Assembly (NCBI GenBank): GCA_033398695.1
Contig: CM065815.1
Location: forward strand, 144,629,001-144,693,000
Length of the DNA stretch: 64,000 bases
Direction of reading: 5' to 3'
Source: Orobanche coerulescens
Lineage: Eukaryota > Streptophyta > Magnoliopsida > Lamiales > Orobanchaceae
Shown here: positions 10,528 to 21,961 of the stretch, piece by piece
Numbering within the stretch: the stretch's first letter is position 1
Layout of the letters: every line of letters begins with the position of its first letter
Made by a program: the position numbers and the translations under genes
Notes under the pieces: model-generated
What the model was told of the DNA's origin: nothing
The model's database searches: none
What the model saw: the letters and a program-made list of their open reading frames with translations, nothing else

Positions 10528-11936
10528 TGTTAGGAATACTTGTTAGATTTTGATGATGTCATTAATATAAAATCAAATGTTTATTACTTGGCAAAATGTA
10601 AGGAAGAACCAAATGAGTATCTTCCATAAGCCAAAATATGTTAAGTATAAAAACTTGGCAAAATGTAAAGAAGAACCAAATGAGTATCTTCTGTAGGCTA
10701 AAAATTAGTTAGGCTGAAAAAACGGCAAAGTACTAAGTACAGCTTAGTCCATCAGAGAGGAACAGCCGAGTCCAGTCAGAGTAGCTCTGGTCAACAAATC
10801 GTATCAGAGAAGTTTGACCAGATCACAATGAGGTACCTCGTGGAAGTCACTCCGACTGATAAAACAAAGGAATGTACCGAGAGGACCTATCTGCAGAGAT
10901 GTTAGCTGCATATCAGCCTACTCGAAGGCAGCTAAGTACTCCAAGTCCACGTCAGCATGCGTTGAAAAGTCAAGTATTACGGAAAGCTCACATGCAACGT
11001 GAAGAGACAATTTGGAGTAATTCCCGCAAGAGAGATGATTTAAATAAATCATCCAGACCCACCTTGAAGACTTTAATCCTTTTATATTCAAAAGATTCGG
11101 CGCTCACATGCAGAAGTCTTCACAACGGTCGGAAGATAAAATTAAATAATGGGAATCCAGCCTTGCAACGTTCAGAAAGATTAAACAATGAAGTCTCCCT
11201 CCAACGAACGGATTTGTTAAAAACATTTGCAACGGCTACAAGGAAAAATCTCAGAGATCGTGACCTATATATATCCGAAGATTTGAAACTGAGCAACTAC
11301 CGGTGCGAACATACATTCTAGCGATCAAAGCAATCAAGCAATCTAAAGCAATCAATAGCATCGTGAAAAGAGCAAGCTCTAAAAGTTCATACTTAAAGAA
11401 GCTCTTAAGTTGGAGAAGACAAAAACTCTTGTCTATAATCTTGAGTACGGGGTACTTCACTGGTTGAAGTAAGAGACTGTAAAGGCATCCAAGGATCGAG
11501 GATCAAGAGGTGCAAGGTAGTCAAGTGTGTGTACAACGGCACGGATTTCCACTGGTTGGAAGCTGTTGTAGTGTGTTTTGAATCACTGTAATATTTATCA
11601 CTGGTTGAAAATTATAGTGAATTCATCTCCAACTGGTTTGGAGAAAAGTGGATTAGTAGAGGATTACCCCACCTCTGAGACCACTATAATTGCGTGCGTT
11701 ATTTACTGTTTTACTGCATCATACTTTAACTGCTGCATACATTGTTAAGTGTTTCATTAAGTTAATTTATATTCGTCATCAGCTGACTTCCGCACATATC
11801 CAAGAACAAACGACTCCAAGTCATTTGTTTAACTATCAGCTGAAGAAACTCACTCTTCGTGAAAAAGAGTTCAAGAGTTTCAACAAGTCTATTCACCCCC
11901 CCTCTAGACTTGTTCCTGGACGACTTGTGACCTACA
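10528..11936 (+). repeat. Copia-1 3' LTR (complete)
   Basis: 1409 bp, starting TGTTAGG and ending CCTACA, so TG...CA termini with a short inverted repeat. A TATA box lies at 11265-11274. It has more intact CTG triplets than the 5' copy and serves as the reference for the lesions there. Confidence 0.93.
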
Positions 11937-13007
11937 CGTAGACCTTCAACCATATCCACACATTCATACAAATAACATATCGCATCAATAATATCAAAGT
12001 AACTCAATCAATGGCAACAAACACAATGCACGACGCAAAGGTCAAATCACAACGCACCGATATGAGATAATATATATACATATATATTATCAAAGAACAA
12101 CGACAACACCAAGTGTATTCATAGAAATTCACGTAACCATCCACGAACACAATGTCCACAAAACTCACGCGTTTTGAAAGAGGGCCTTTAACAAGGCTAA
12201 CCGAGTCTTTGAAAGTGAAATTCAAACGATCAACTAAACATAAGGAGACGATCACTAATTATCACATCCATAAAACAAGAATTGTATGGACAAGGTACTT
12301 GCCTCGAATAACCACAACACGGAGAATCGACCGAAGTAGGTTGGCACGAACCGACTACGAACTCGCCGGCTCCACCGAACGACAACCCGCAACAATAAAC
12401 TACGAACGACAACAATAACAACGAAAATGAATTCCAAAGTACGACCCAAAGCCACTGAATTCAAGGAACAAACGACGAAAGTTCAAGGGTTTCCCCCTAA
12501 ACGGCCAAGAACACGAATCGACCCGACAAAACATGAAAATGGACTTCCCAACCGAAATATGGATAATCAATCCATAGGATATGTTTAAAAACATCATTTT
12601 ACAACAATCGGTTCATCGAAAGCGGATGGTAAACGAAATCAAGAAGAAATCCACCCAAAAAGTCAACTCGAAGGAAATCAAGAAAGGTACCTTGATTCGA
12701 CGAAGAACAATGGATTAAATGATGTTAAACACAAGAATACTACTAATATTAATCATACCCATCTTGGATTAATCAACAATACGGAACGAATCGGACACAA
12801 ACGCAAAAACCCCAGAATTTCTCAAAATAGGGTTCTAGGAAATCTCACCTTGATTCGCTGGATCAAAGGATGATCAATCAATGATATGAACTCAACAACT
12901 TCGTGGATTTGTTGTTCAACAACATGACTTCGCCTCCTCTGAAACTCCAGCCGCGGACAGAAAAGGAAGGAAATGAAAAACGAGTGAAAATGCGACTGCT
13001 CTGTCAC

Positions 13008-13016
13008 ATTTATACT
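13008..13016 (-). promoter_or_regulatory. TATA box of LTR B'
   Basis: The minus strand reads GTATAAATG directly after the palindrome cluster at 13030-13300. Confidence 0.6.
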
Positions 13017-13029
13017 GGTGCAGCCTAGC

Positions 13030-13300
13030 GGCTGCCGAGCTAGCGTGCGCTATCGGCCTGGGCCACAATCCAGAGACTTCCTGGACTAGGCTGCTCGGCC
13101 AGGTAGCGCGCGTAGCCTTTCGGCCGTAGCGTGCGCTACCTGCCGGTCGTAGCGTGCGCAGTGTCCAATAGTAGCGTGCGCTACCTGCCGATCCACCCGA
13201 GTGCAGAACCTCACTGCCCCCACTGTCTCGGCCGACTAGCGCGCGCAGCTAACAGGTAGTAGCGTGCGCTGCCTCCAGGCCGTAGCGTGCGCTACAACGG
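13030..13300 (-). repeat. Cluster of TAGCGTGCGCTA palindromes (LTR B')
   Basis: Several near-perfect palindromes of the form GTAGCGTGCGCTAC occur, for example at 13126-13139, 13171-13184 and 13282-13295, with variants such as GTAGCGCGCGTAG. They sit directly upstream of the TATA box in LTR orientation. Confidence 0.8.
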
Positions 13301-13316
13301 TTCCTGCCGCACCCAT

Positions 13317-13421
13317 CCGGCCAGTGCCCATAACCGTCCGGCCAGTACCCGCAACTGTCCGGCCAGGACCCGCAACCGTCCGGCCAGGACCCGCAACCGT
13401 CCGGCCAGTGCCCGACCACCA
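13317..13421. repeat. 21-bp minisatellite, five units
   Basis: The block CCGGCCAG recurs at 13317, 13338, 13359, 13380 and 13401, an exact 21-bp period. It lies beside the palindrome cluster of LTR B'. The open frames across it (repeats of PATVRPGP) are by-products of the period. Confidence 0.9.
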
Positions 13422-13912
13422 GGACTTGACGACTCGATTATCAGAAATCGCACGGAACGAACACGACAAAACGCTCATGGGCAACATCATCGACCCGAAA
13501 TGAAATACCATGCAACAATTAATCACACGCGACCATAAAAAGGGTCAAAACAACAAATACGAATGCGGATACCCACAACTTTAGGTAAATTATAAAATGG
13601 CCCAAAATGCCCGAAAATCACGATACATGATCGAATAACCAAACCGAAGTTCACAACACATCTAACAAAGTTAAATGGACTTACTGGAAACTCGAAACAG
13701 TAGTTTCGAACGAGATTCACAAGAATCGAACTCGAGTGCGGAAAAGTCGCTAAGAAACACGAAACTCAACAAAACGGCACCGAAACGAACTTGGATGTCA
13801 AAAAGTGCAGAATTAATCATTCTCAGAATGATGAAACGGTCCCAAAAAAGTCGTCAAAACGGACTCTCGCCAAAAAAGAAAATTACCGGAAATCAAATAC
13901 GCGGATATTACA

Positions 13913-14151
13913 CTACGCACCCGGTAGCATGCGCTAACAATGGCACGGTAGCGCGCACTACACCACAAGCGGTAGCGTGCGCTACACTGAAATGAGTCAA
14001 AACCCATGCAATGATCCCAAATGGGATTCAAGCACGTGTCAACTCATGAAACGGCCATACGTGGCACAACATACCAAAGACATGGACAACGCCAAACCGA
14101 TAATCCGCAGAAAAACTCAACGAAATTGAAACAAAGATCTCGGGTATTACA
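13913..14151 (-). repeat. Start of element B 3' LTR (minus strand)
   Basis: The minus strand starts TGTAATACCCGAG at 14151. It matches 54012-54255 closely and carries three TAGCGTGCGCTA-type palindromes at about 13923-13985. It is cut at 13912 by LTR B'. Confidence 0.8.
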
Positions 14152-14166
14152 TTCTACCCCTCTTAA
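14152..14166 (-). other. Polypurine tract of element B
   Basis: The minus strand reads TAAGAGGGGTAGAA immediately before the LTR start at 14151, preceded by the conserved TTTCGGGGACGAAACTTC block of this group. Confidence 0.8.
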
Positions 14167-14454
14167 AAGAAGTTTCGTCCCCGAAACATAAAACATAAAC
14201 GATCAACGCAAAACAAACCCAAATAACATACGTCATCCGTTGTCAACGACCTGCAATGAATCACATGCAGCACGTTGTTGCTACTATCCGTATAGCTACG
14301 CCTGAATGATAACAAACGTACGAACAAAAATCAATGCGGTTGACCAACTCGAACAGCACACCAATCAAAACGCAAGCTAAACGCTGAACAAACACAAAAT
14401 ACCACCACCCAAGGGTTGGAAGACCGAAAACAAAGCTAATTTCTCATACATAAG
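14167..14454 (-). other. 3' end of element B internal region
   Basis: Non-coding. It is almost identical to 54271-54559. Element A is inserted at its right edge, where ATAAG at 14450-14454 is the target duplication. Confidence 0.7.
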
Positions 14455-14834
14455 TGATGAGTCAATTTTTGATCGTCTCATTCCGTTCTATCGAGTCGCG
14501 CTTTCATTTGTTTTGGAGTGTTTTTACTCTTTTTATGCGTGGTATGTTGTGTTTTCGTTTTGTAGGTAGACGGACGAAGATTTTGGTGAAATATGCGCTT
14601 TTATGGCCAATATTGGAGTTTATAATGATCAAGAGTAAGAACGGGGCCTAAAACGATGAAGATTGAAGCAACATCGGTTGCATTTTCTAATTTAAAGATT
14701 TATTACTTCGAAATAGGATGTGTTCTATATGTGTATGGATTCCTCGTGAAATCATCTTCGCAACGGTATATTATACGCTAAATTCCGAGGTGTATTGAAG
14801 GAGATATGGCTCCTAGACCACAGCCACCCAGTCT

Positions 14835-14919
14835 GGATCGCGATCCAGAACTTAGACCGTGAGGCAGCCTGTTCCGATGAACACCCGGATCGCGATCCAC
14901 ATCAGCCGGAACACGATCC
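14835..14919 (+). repeat. GGATCGCGATCC palindrome cluster (element A LTR)
   Basis: Perfect 12-bp palindromes lie at 14835-14846 and 14887-14898, with a degenerate copy at 14908-14919. The TATA box follows about 55 bp later. Confidence 0.9.
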
Positions 14920-14974
14920 AACCCCTGTTTGTGCAGAAAATGCGATTGTCTGCACATTTTGCATTTTTTGACGG

Positions 14975-14985
14975 GTATTTAAAGG
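14975..14985 (+). promoter_or_regulatory. TATA box, element A 5' LTR
   Basis: GTATTTAAAGG is conserved in the 3' LTR at 30150-30160 and in the third copy at 55080-55090. Confidence 0.7.
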
Positions 14986-16049
14986 AAAACCCTATACACA
15001 ACACGCCCAAGCCACAAAACACGACCCAAACTCAGTTTTTCTTGGTTTTTGAGTGTTCTAAACATCTAGAAATACAATTTGTGAAGGATATTCATCATTT
15101 GTAAGAATATTTTGTTCGTTTTCGAAGGAAGAACATCAAACCTTCATTGGGCTTCGATTTCATTTTCTCAAGGGAAGAATTCTACCATGTTTTATTCTAT
15201 GATTTTTGCTATTATTGTTGAAATAATTATGAGTAGCTAATCTTGTTATATGGGTGTTTAGATTGAACCACACACATATTCTTGGTTGTTAGTTTTGATT
15301 GATTTTTCGGGTATGAGTTTGGGATTATTCCTCTTTCTTTGTTTTTCGTAATCTTTCGGTGTTCTTGATGATATTTGTGCACGAATATTATTTAGACGCG
15401 AGAGAACTTATGATTTAGATCATCAAACCTTTTTCATAGTTATTTTTATTGTCAAAATCGAGGGTTTTTGTCGGTGTTCGCCATCAAACGACACGATAGA
15501 AGCGATTGTGAATGTTCTAAACCTCTTTCCGTAATATTTTAGTGAATTACCCCATGAAAGGTATTAGCTAGTCGATTGTTAGTAGAGATTCTTCCCCATC
15601 AAAGGAGTTTCTCTTGTTTTTGAAAAGAAGAATCGCGATTTTTAGAATTTTCCTCCATCAAATGTTTTTTTTTTTAATTGTGAGCAATCGGTAATTCTAA
15701 ACCATAAATTCTTTGAGTATCGAAACTAATAATTGATAACGTGTGTGTCGGTGATTCTAAACTCACATATCTTTCTCATAATTGTAATCTCTAGAAAATC
15801 CAACCATAAATTCGGTGTTTTTAACGCTTAGCTATTAATTTATTTTTCGCACTTGTTTTACGAACTTTCATCTCAATTGAATCATTGGTGTATTTTACTT
15901 TACTTTACTTTACTTTTGTTACTTCGACTATTCGATGAACATTGTCGAATTTCAAACCGTTTCCAACTCCTTGTGAGATCGACCTCGGAGTTACTTGTCA
16001 CTACCTACAAAAGCGATTCGTACACTTGCGAGTTTTAATTTGTTCATCA

Positions 16050-16161
16050 AGTTTTTGTTTTGATCTTGTTTTAATAGTAGTTGAATTGTTTTTCTTGATC
16101 ATTTTTCCATTTTTATTATTATCGATAAAATCTAAAATATTCGCTCTAACTTCTTTGGTTT
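16050..16161 (+). other. Element A leader, no recognisable primer site
   Basis: The LTR is followed by AGTTTTTGTTTTGATC. In Athila-like elements a GGCGCCG-type primer site is expected after a similar T-run; here it appears to be missing, and it is also absent in the copy at 56146. Confidence 0.5.
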
Positions 16162-17544
16162 ATGCTTGGTAGGAGATCGTTGGGAAACCCGATTCTTCCA
16201 CCCATAGATGAAGTCCCAAGAATTAGAGCACCAAAAACAATAGCTACATCATCAATGGCAAACGACGAGGAGAATCCGGATCTTGAAGAGCGACTTTTGC
16301 TAAGGGAAGAAAGCCCTCATCAACCGAGACATGAGAATGTTGCGCAAAATTTAGAAGAAAATAACATTCGTCAACCGTGGTTTCCGAGATATGAGAATGT
16401 TGGGAGCAATCAAGGGATGCCCGAAGCTCAACAAGGGAGATACTTCTATCCGAGACAACCACCCGTTGGAGTGCAATATGGAGCGACTTATTATCCCGGG
16501 CCTCAATATGGGATGTAAGCAAACTACAATATGCCGCAACAACCTCCGGCCGAGCATCTAATGTGGGACTATGCAAAGCCCGTGGTTAACACCGCCATCT
16601 CGTGCATCCAATTAGCACCGGCAGCAAAGAACTACCACATAAGCGGATTTCACATCGAGCAATTGCCCTCATTTCACGGATTAGCACGTGAGGATCCGTT
16701 GTCGTTCATCCGAGACTTCTATGTGGCGATTGACAACTTTCCTTTAAATGGGTTGAGCGAAGATCAACTAAGAATGAAGTGCTTCCCTTATACACTCAAG
16801 GATGGGGCGAAAAAATGGTTGATGACTTTGGCACCGGGCGCACTAAGAACATGGGATGAAGTTTACGAAAAATTTATTACAAAGTACTTCTCTCATTCGA
16901 AGACTACACAATTGAGAACTCAAATCTCAACATTTGGACAACAAAAGGGAGAGACATTTCACGAAGCATGGGACCGATTCAAGATGCTCCTCATTCAATA
17001 CCCACACTATCACTATCCGCTTCAACTACTTAATCAATTCTTTTATGATGGATTGACTCAATATTGCCAAGGTGCGGTGGATAATGCAGCCGGTGGTTCG
17101 TTTTGGGGATTAATGGAGAGTCAATCTTATGGTGTATATGAAACATTGGGAGCTAATTCCCAATAAAAGAGTGTGCGTGTTCGTAGGGGAGCTGTGAACC
17201 AAGTAAACGAGAAGGACGAGATGCAATCTAAAATCGACGAGTTAACAAGGGAACTAAGACAACTCAAGACTCAAAATAACTCTTCGAGTTCACGAGTTAG
17301 CGAGATTTGCGGAGCACCCGTACATGATGCAAATTCTTACCCACATACTTTTCCGGTAGAACAAACCGAACAACTAAATTGGGCTATGGGACAAAGCACG
17401 GGAAGGCCCGAATGGGAGGAGAGGAGAAATAATTATGGAGAAAATGCAAGAAATGCACCTCTCCCGAACACTTATCATCATGGGCTAAGAAACCATCCGA
17501 ATTTCTCATGGAGAAACAACAACGCGATGCCATACGACACAAGC
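16162..17544 (+). pseudogene. Element A gag, first part (Athila type)
   Basis: One frame runs from the ATG at 16162 with in-frame stops at 16516-16518 and 17164-17166. The central part has the Athila Gag pattern: GFHIEQLPSFHGLAREDPL, then the WLMTLAPGALRTWDEVYEKFI segment, then FHEAWDRFKMLL. The frame is cut at 17544 by element N and resumes in phase at 22765 (Ser then Ala across the junction). It would form the capsid; it cannot be translated as it stands. Confidence 0.9.
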
Positions 17545-17754
17545 TGGTATAGAAACAAGAGATAGAAACAAGAGAGAACTCTTTTTCTAAACACACTCAA
17601 ATTATTTCTTAACTTCAAGATGATTTAATACATATGAGAGTAATCTATTTATAGAAAAAAAATACAATATGAAATGATAATGTGAATAGTTGAATGTTGA
17701 ATGCTGAATGGTTGAATGTTCAATTCAATTCTTCTAGATGGTGGCTTTGAATCA
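17545..17754 (-). repeat. Element N 3' LTR
   Basis: On the minus strand it starts TGATTCAAAGCC and ends CTATACCA. It has a CTATAAATAG TATA box (17645-17654) and heptamer-like CATTCAA repeats at 17690-17732. It lacks the palindrome clusters seen in the larger LTRs. Confidence 0.93.
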
Positions 17755-17768
17755 TACTCTCCGGGTTA
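17755..17768 (-). other. Element N polypurine tract
   Basis: The minus strand reads CCCGGAGAGTA next to the 3' LTR. It is short and not purely purine. Confidence 0.5.
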
Positions 17769-17788
17769 CAAAGAACTCGCCCTTGAGT

Positions 17789-18787
17789 TTAATCTGCTTC
17801 ATTATCTAAATAAGATGAAAGATCAGCGACGTTGAAAGTTGCAGAAACACCATATGTTCCAGTTAGTTCCACCTTGTAAGCATTGTCGTTGATTTTCTGT
17901 ACAATTTTGAATGGCCCATCAGTTCTAGGGGACAACTTGACATTTGGTTGATTTGGAAAACGTTCTTTTCGCAAATGAATCCAGACCAAATCTCCAACTT
18001 TAAAAATTTGTTTCTTCCGATGTTTGTCACGCGAAGTTTTATATTTCGAATTTTGTTTTTGAATCCTCTCTCGATCTTGTTCATGTAGTTTCTTTATTTC
18101 CTTTGCTCGACTATCTGCATCTGAACTGAATTGTTGTTTGTCGGTTGACGGAGTCAGATCAAGTGGACTAAGAGGTCGGGTGCCATATAGTACTTCAAAT
18201 GGACATTTTCCCGTGGCTTGATTAGTTGAATTATTGTAGGTAAATTCAACTTGAGGAAGAATAAGATCCCATTGCTTCAAATTTTTACCAACAAATCTTC
18301 GAAGTAAATTTCCCAATAGACGGTTGACAGCTTCGGTTTGTCCATCTGTCTGTGGATGACTGGCACTACTGAACTGAAGTTTAGTTCCCATCTTCTTCCA
18401 TAAAGTTCTCCAAAAATGACTTAAAAACTTCACATCTTGATCAGAAGTGATAGTTTTTGGAATTCCATGAAGACGGACTATTTATTTGAAATACAAATCA
18501 GCAACTTGAACATCATTAGTCTTCTGGTAGGGAATGAAATGAGCCATCTTTGAAAATCTGTCTACCACGACCATGATTGAATCTTTCTGGCATTGACTTC
18601 GTGGTAGTCCTAGAATGAAATCCATGCTAACATCTTCCCATGGTGATTCTGGTACTGGAAGTGGCATATATAATCTGGTATTTTGACATTTAGATTTAGC
18701 CAAATGACAGATTCTGCATCGTTGTATATGCCGATTGATATCTCTTTCCAGTTTTGGCCAATAAAAATTCTCCTTCACCAGGGCCAC
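17789..18787 (-). pseudogene. Element N integrase
   Basis: The HHCC region (YWPKLERDIN..., CRICHLAKSKCQN) begins just before 18787. The core follows with MDFILGLPRS and VVVDRFSKMAHF (first Asp), a segment around the second Asp near 18440-18470, and HPQTDGQTEAVNR (Glu). The C-terminal GDLVWIHLRKERFP region and the closing YGVSATFNVADLSSYLD end at the TAG/TAA at 17789. A TAA at 18482-18484 interrupts the core; the frame is the same on both sides. No separate chromodomain is obvious beyond this. Confidence 0.9.
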
Positions 18788-18796
18788 CGTTTTATC

Positions 18797-19432
18797 TCAG
18801 CCAAAGTGACCTGCTAATCCTCCATCATGGGCTTCCCAGATAATGGCTTCTCGCAGTGAACATTGAGGAATACACAAAGTTTTCCCTTTGAATAAAAATC
18901 TTTCATGCCTGTAGTAATCTTGGGAGGATTGCAATTCAGTAGCATCCCATATTTTCTGAAAGTCATGATCATCTAGGTACAACTCCTTGATCATTTCAAA
19001 GCCAACTACTTTTGTTTGGAGGGTAGAAAGCAGAGTATGGCGCCTACTGAGGGCATCTGCAATAATATTTTGAACTCTAGCCTTGTGCTTGATCAGAAAA
19101 GGATAAGACTGTAAAAACTCACTCCAAGCAGCATGTCGACGTCTAATCTTCTGTTGAGAGTTCAAGTGTTTTAAAGCTTCATGATCAGAATAAAGAATAA
19201 ATTCTTTATTCAGCAGGTAATGACTCCAATGGTGCAAAGCACGAACAATTGCATAAAACTCCTTGTTGTATGTTGAATATCGGAGTTTAGCATCATTGAG
19301 CTTTTCACTGAAGAAGGCCATAGGATGACCTTCTTGACTTAAAACAGCACCAATTCCAGCATTGGAAGCGTCACAGCTAACTTCAAATACTTGATCAAAA
19401 TTGGGAAGAGCTAATACTGGTGCTTCAGTCAA
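18797..19432 (-). pseudogene. Element N RNase H and integrase N-terminal linker
   Basis: RNase H motifs are VSCDASNAGIGAVLSQ, YSTYNKEFYAIVRAL and LYSDHEALKHLN, then the tether with NIIADALSRR and the first part of the HHCC finger (IIWEAHDGGLAGHFG). The stop at 18797-18799 is TGA where Arg (CGA) is expected, a simple C-to-T change. It is in frame with the neighbouring segments. Confidence 0.92.
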
Positions 19433-19459
19433 ATATTTCTTCAGCTTGTCAAAACTTTT

Positions 19460-20353
19460 TTACGTGGCTTCGGGCCATTGAAACTTGTCTCCTTTTATGC
19501 GATCTGTAAGTGGGGCGGCAACTGAACTGAAGTTTTTTATGAATCTTCTGTTAAAAAAAGATAATCCATGTAAACTTCTTACTTCACGGATTGATTGTGG
19601 GATAGGCCAACTATTGATTGCTTCTATCTTTTCAGGATCAACTCGTATGCCTTCAGAGGTGATGATATCACCAAGAAAACTAACTTCATTGGTTAAGAAA
19701 GAACATTTCTTCAAGTTGGCATAGAGTTTTTGTTTACGAAGAGTTTGTATCACTTGTCGAAGGTGCTCCAAGTGTTCGTCTTTATCCTTACTAAAGATCA
19801 AAATGTCATCAAAATAAAAGACGCCAAATTTACCAATAAAAGGTCGGAGGACTTGATTCATGAGTCGCATGAATGTACTCGGAGCATTGGATAAACCAAA
19901 AGGCATAACAGTCCATTCATAAAGACCATCTCTGGTTTTAAAGGCAGTCTTCCATTCATCTCCGGGTCGAATTCTGATCTGATGGTATCCACTTCGAAGA
20001 TCAATCTTTGAAAATATAGTGGAACCATGTATCTGATCTAGCAAATCATCAAGTCTGGGAATTGGAAATTTATACTTGAGGGTAATTTTGTTGACATCCC
20101 GACTATCAACATACATTCTCCAGCTTCCGTCTTTCTTAAGGACTAGAATGGCAGGAACCGCACACGGACTAACACTTTCATGTATTAATCCCTTTTTTAA
20201 TAGTCCTTCCACTTGACTTTGAATTTCAGCATGCTCCTGAGGACTCATTCTGTAGGCTGGTCTGTTTCGAATCACTGCTCCTAGAATGAAATCAATGGCG
20301 TGCTGGATGTCTCGCATTGGTGGCAGTCCAGATGGAATTTCTTTTGGTACCAC
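19460..20353 (-). pseudogene. Element N reverse transcriptase
   Basis: The complete RT domain is present: [47 protein letters not shown], catalytic [28 protein letters not shown] and the connection domain. 297 codons are open and it ends at a TAA at 19460-19462. The catalytic residues are all present, so this is the least damaged RT in the window. The residue pattern is typical of Ty3/gypsy. Confidence 0.94.
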
Positions 20354-20374
20354 ATCGGGAAACTCCTCAAGTAG

Positions 20375-20941
20375 TTATTTAATTTCTAATTGAATGATAG
20401 TCTCCTTATTTGACTCGAATAATAGAATAAAGCTCATGGTTTGAACTTCCTTTACAGCTTCTTTCAGTTGTTCCTTCGTGACTAGGGACACCAACAGTTT
20501 GACTTCATTCTTGTTTTTATCAAGCTCACTCGGCGGCAGAGAAGCTAGCTTGAGCTTTACTCCATCTTTGACAAAAGAGTAGGTGTTTGCATATCCGTCA
20601 TAAAGTACTCGACAATCATACTGCCATGGTCTGCCTAGGAGAAGATGACAGGCATCCATAGGCACAACATCACACCAAACCTGATCCTGGTACTTCTGAC
20701 CAATAGAAAATGTCACAAGGCATCATTTGTCAAATTTTACTGCACTTCCTTTATTGAGCCAATGCAACTTGTAGGGGTGTGGATGAATCTGGGTTGGTAG
20801 ATCCAACTTTTCTACCATGTAACTCGAAACGACATTTTCGCAACTTCCATTGTCGATAATGACATCACAAATTTTTTTAGCAGATGTGCAACGGGTGTGG
20901 AAAATATTGCGCCTCAACCAAGGTTCTTCATTTGTGGTCAT
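20375..20941 (-). pseudogene. Element N protease region
   Basis: Two open pieces (20723-20941 and 20375-20716) share one frame, separated by a TGA at 20723-20725; a TAA at 20375-20377 follows. The active site reads VIIDNGSCENVVS, so DNGS where many gypsy proteases have D-S/T-G; related plant proteases use this variant. The later LLGRPWQYD motif is the usual second protease landmark. Confidence 0.88.
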
Positions 20942-21079
20942 TGTATGTAGGCTACGTCTGATTACTAAAGATTCACCATGGTCAACAACAGTAATTTCTT
21001 CATCATATATTGGATCTATATCCTTTTCTCCTTCGGATTCTTCTCGAGCCTCGTCTTCCTCAGATACTTCATAGGCTTC

Positions 21080-21961
21080 TCATTTGATAATTGTAATAGT
21101 TTTTCGATTTGGACAGTTGGAGGCAATGTGACCAAAACCTTGGCATTTAAAACATTTGATGGCCTTGGTTTTGTTCTCAGTAGAAGTGGGTTTCACAATG
21201 GGTTGGTAGGAGGAACTTGGTTGGTTGGTGGGTGTTTTGCGGGTGTAAGGTGGTGGGTTTGATGGAGAGAAACTTCTATAAGTGGATCTTTTGGGTGATT
21301 GCTTCTCTATTCGTATATCAAGACGAATAACATCTTCTAACGACCAATATTGTTGAAGTTCAACACGATCAGCAATATCGGTGTTTAATCCTCCAAGATA
21401 TCTAGCAATGGTCTGCTCCTCTTTTTCTTGTATATCACACTGCATCATCAACTTCTCAAATTCTCTTGTGTAATCTTCGACTAATAAATTCTCCTGACGA
21501 AGATTTTGCAGTTGGATGAATTTATCTTGGTAATATTGAGGAGGAAGGAACATTCTAGTTAATTCCTTTCGCATTTTCTCCCATGTCTTGATCTTACTTT
21601 TCCCTTCTCGATCTCGCCTTTTCTTAAGGTTTTCCCACCAAATAGAAGCATGTTTCTTTAACTTCACAGCAATAATTTTTACCTTTTTCTCTTCTGGAAT
21701 ATCCTTGTACTCAAACACTCTTTCGACTGTCTGAAGCCAGTCAATGAAATCATCCGGTTGAAGTCTTCCTTCAAAGTCAGGAATGTAAACTTTGATTTCA
21801 TCATGTCTAATCGGCGGTCTTTGGGGACATCGGTTTCTAGGTGCTGAAGAATCACTGGAAGAGTCTTCATCTTCTAACTGTTGTTGGCGTTCATTTAATA
21901 AGACTTGTTGGCCCTGCAACGCGTCTTGTAATTCCTGAATTTGTCTCCGCATGTCCGTCAT
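21080..21961 (-). pseudogene. Element N gag
   Basis: 293 codons from an ATG at 21961. A coiled-coil start (Gln/Leu-rich, residues 1-35) is followed by the capsid region with DFIDWLQTVERVFEYKD and ASIWWENLKKRRD. A CCHC zinc knuckle (CFKCQGFGHIASNC) lies near the end. The stop at 21080-21082 is TGA where CGA is likely, so Gag was probably fused to the protease in one polyprotein. Five A-rich codons precede the stop. Confidence 0.93.

Larger units (their letters stand above)
1..11936 (+). mobile_element. Copia-1: Ty1/copia LTR retrotransposon with extra 3' ORF, left end outside window
   Basis: The order is LTR, PBS, gag, protease, integrase, RT, RNase H, extra coding region, PPT, LTR; integrase before RT defines Ty1/copia. 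The two LTRs are homologous: the window starts about 68 bp inside the 5' LTR, and the 3' LTR is complete at 10528-11936. The long gag, the PR and INT motifs and the large region after RNase H recall Sireviruses, but I cannot confirm the lineage. The element is non-functional: gag-pol is broken by frameshifts and stops and the RT catalytic motif is mutated. The right flank is CGTAG; the matching target duplication would lie left of the window. Confidence 0.93.
11937..13912 (-). repeat. LTR fragment B' (gypsy, minus strand)
   Basis: Read on the minus strand, the LTR starts TGTAATATCCGCG at 13912. Its U3 body at about 13680-13550 resembles the LTRs of element C. A palindrome cluster, a TATA box at 13008-13016 and A/T-rich downstream sequence follow, up to the Copia-1 insertion at 11936. 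It lies inside the LTR fragment at 13913-14151: the homologous region near 54040 runs uninterrupted through the same place. No gene is visible in 11937-13000. Confidence 0.75.
14455..16049 (+). repeat. Element A 5' LTR
   Basis: 1595 bp. It contains the palindrome cluster, a TATA box, and downstream T-rich sequence with no gene. It is closely similar to 54560-56145. Confidence 0.92.

Noticed and set aside
11937..11941. CGTAG as confirmed target duplication of Copia-1
   Set aside because: The left flank is outside the window, so it cannot be checked.
13264..13538. Overlapping ORFs with PATVRPGP repeats
   Set aside because: Produced by the 21-bp minisatellite; 21 is a multiple of three, so all frames repeat.
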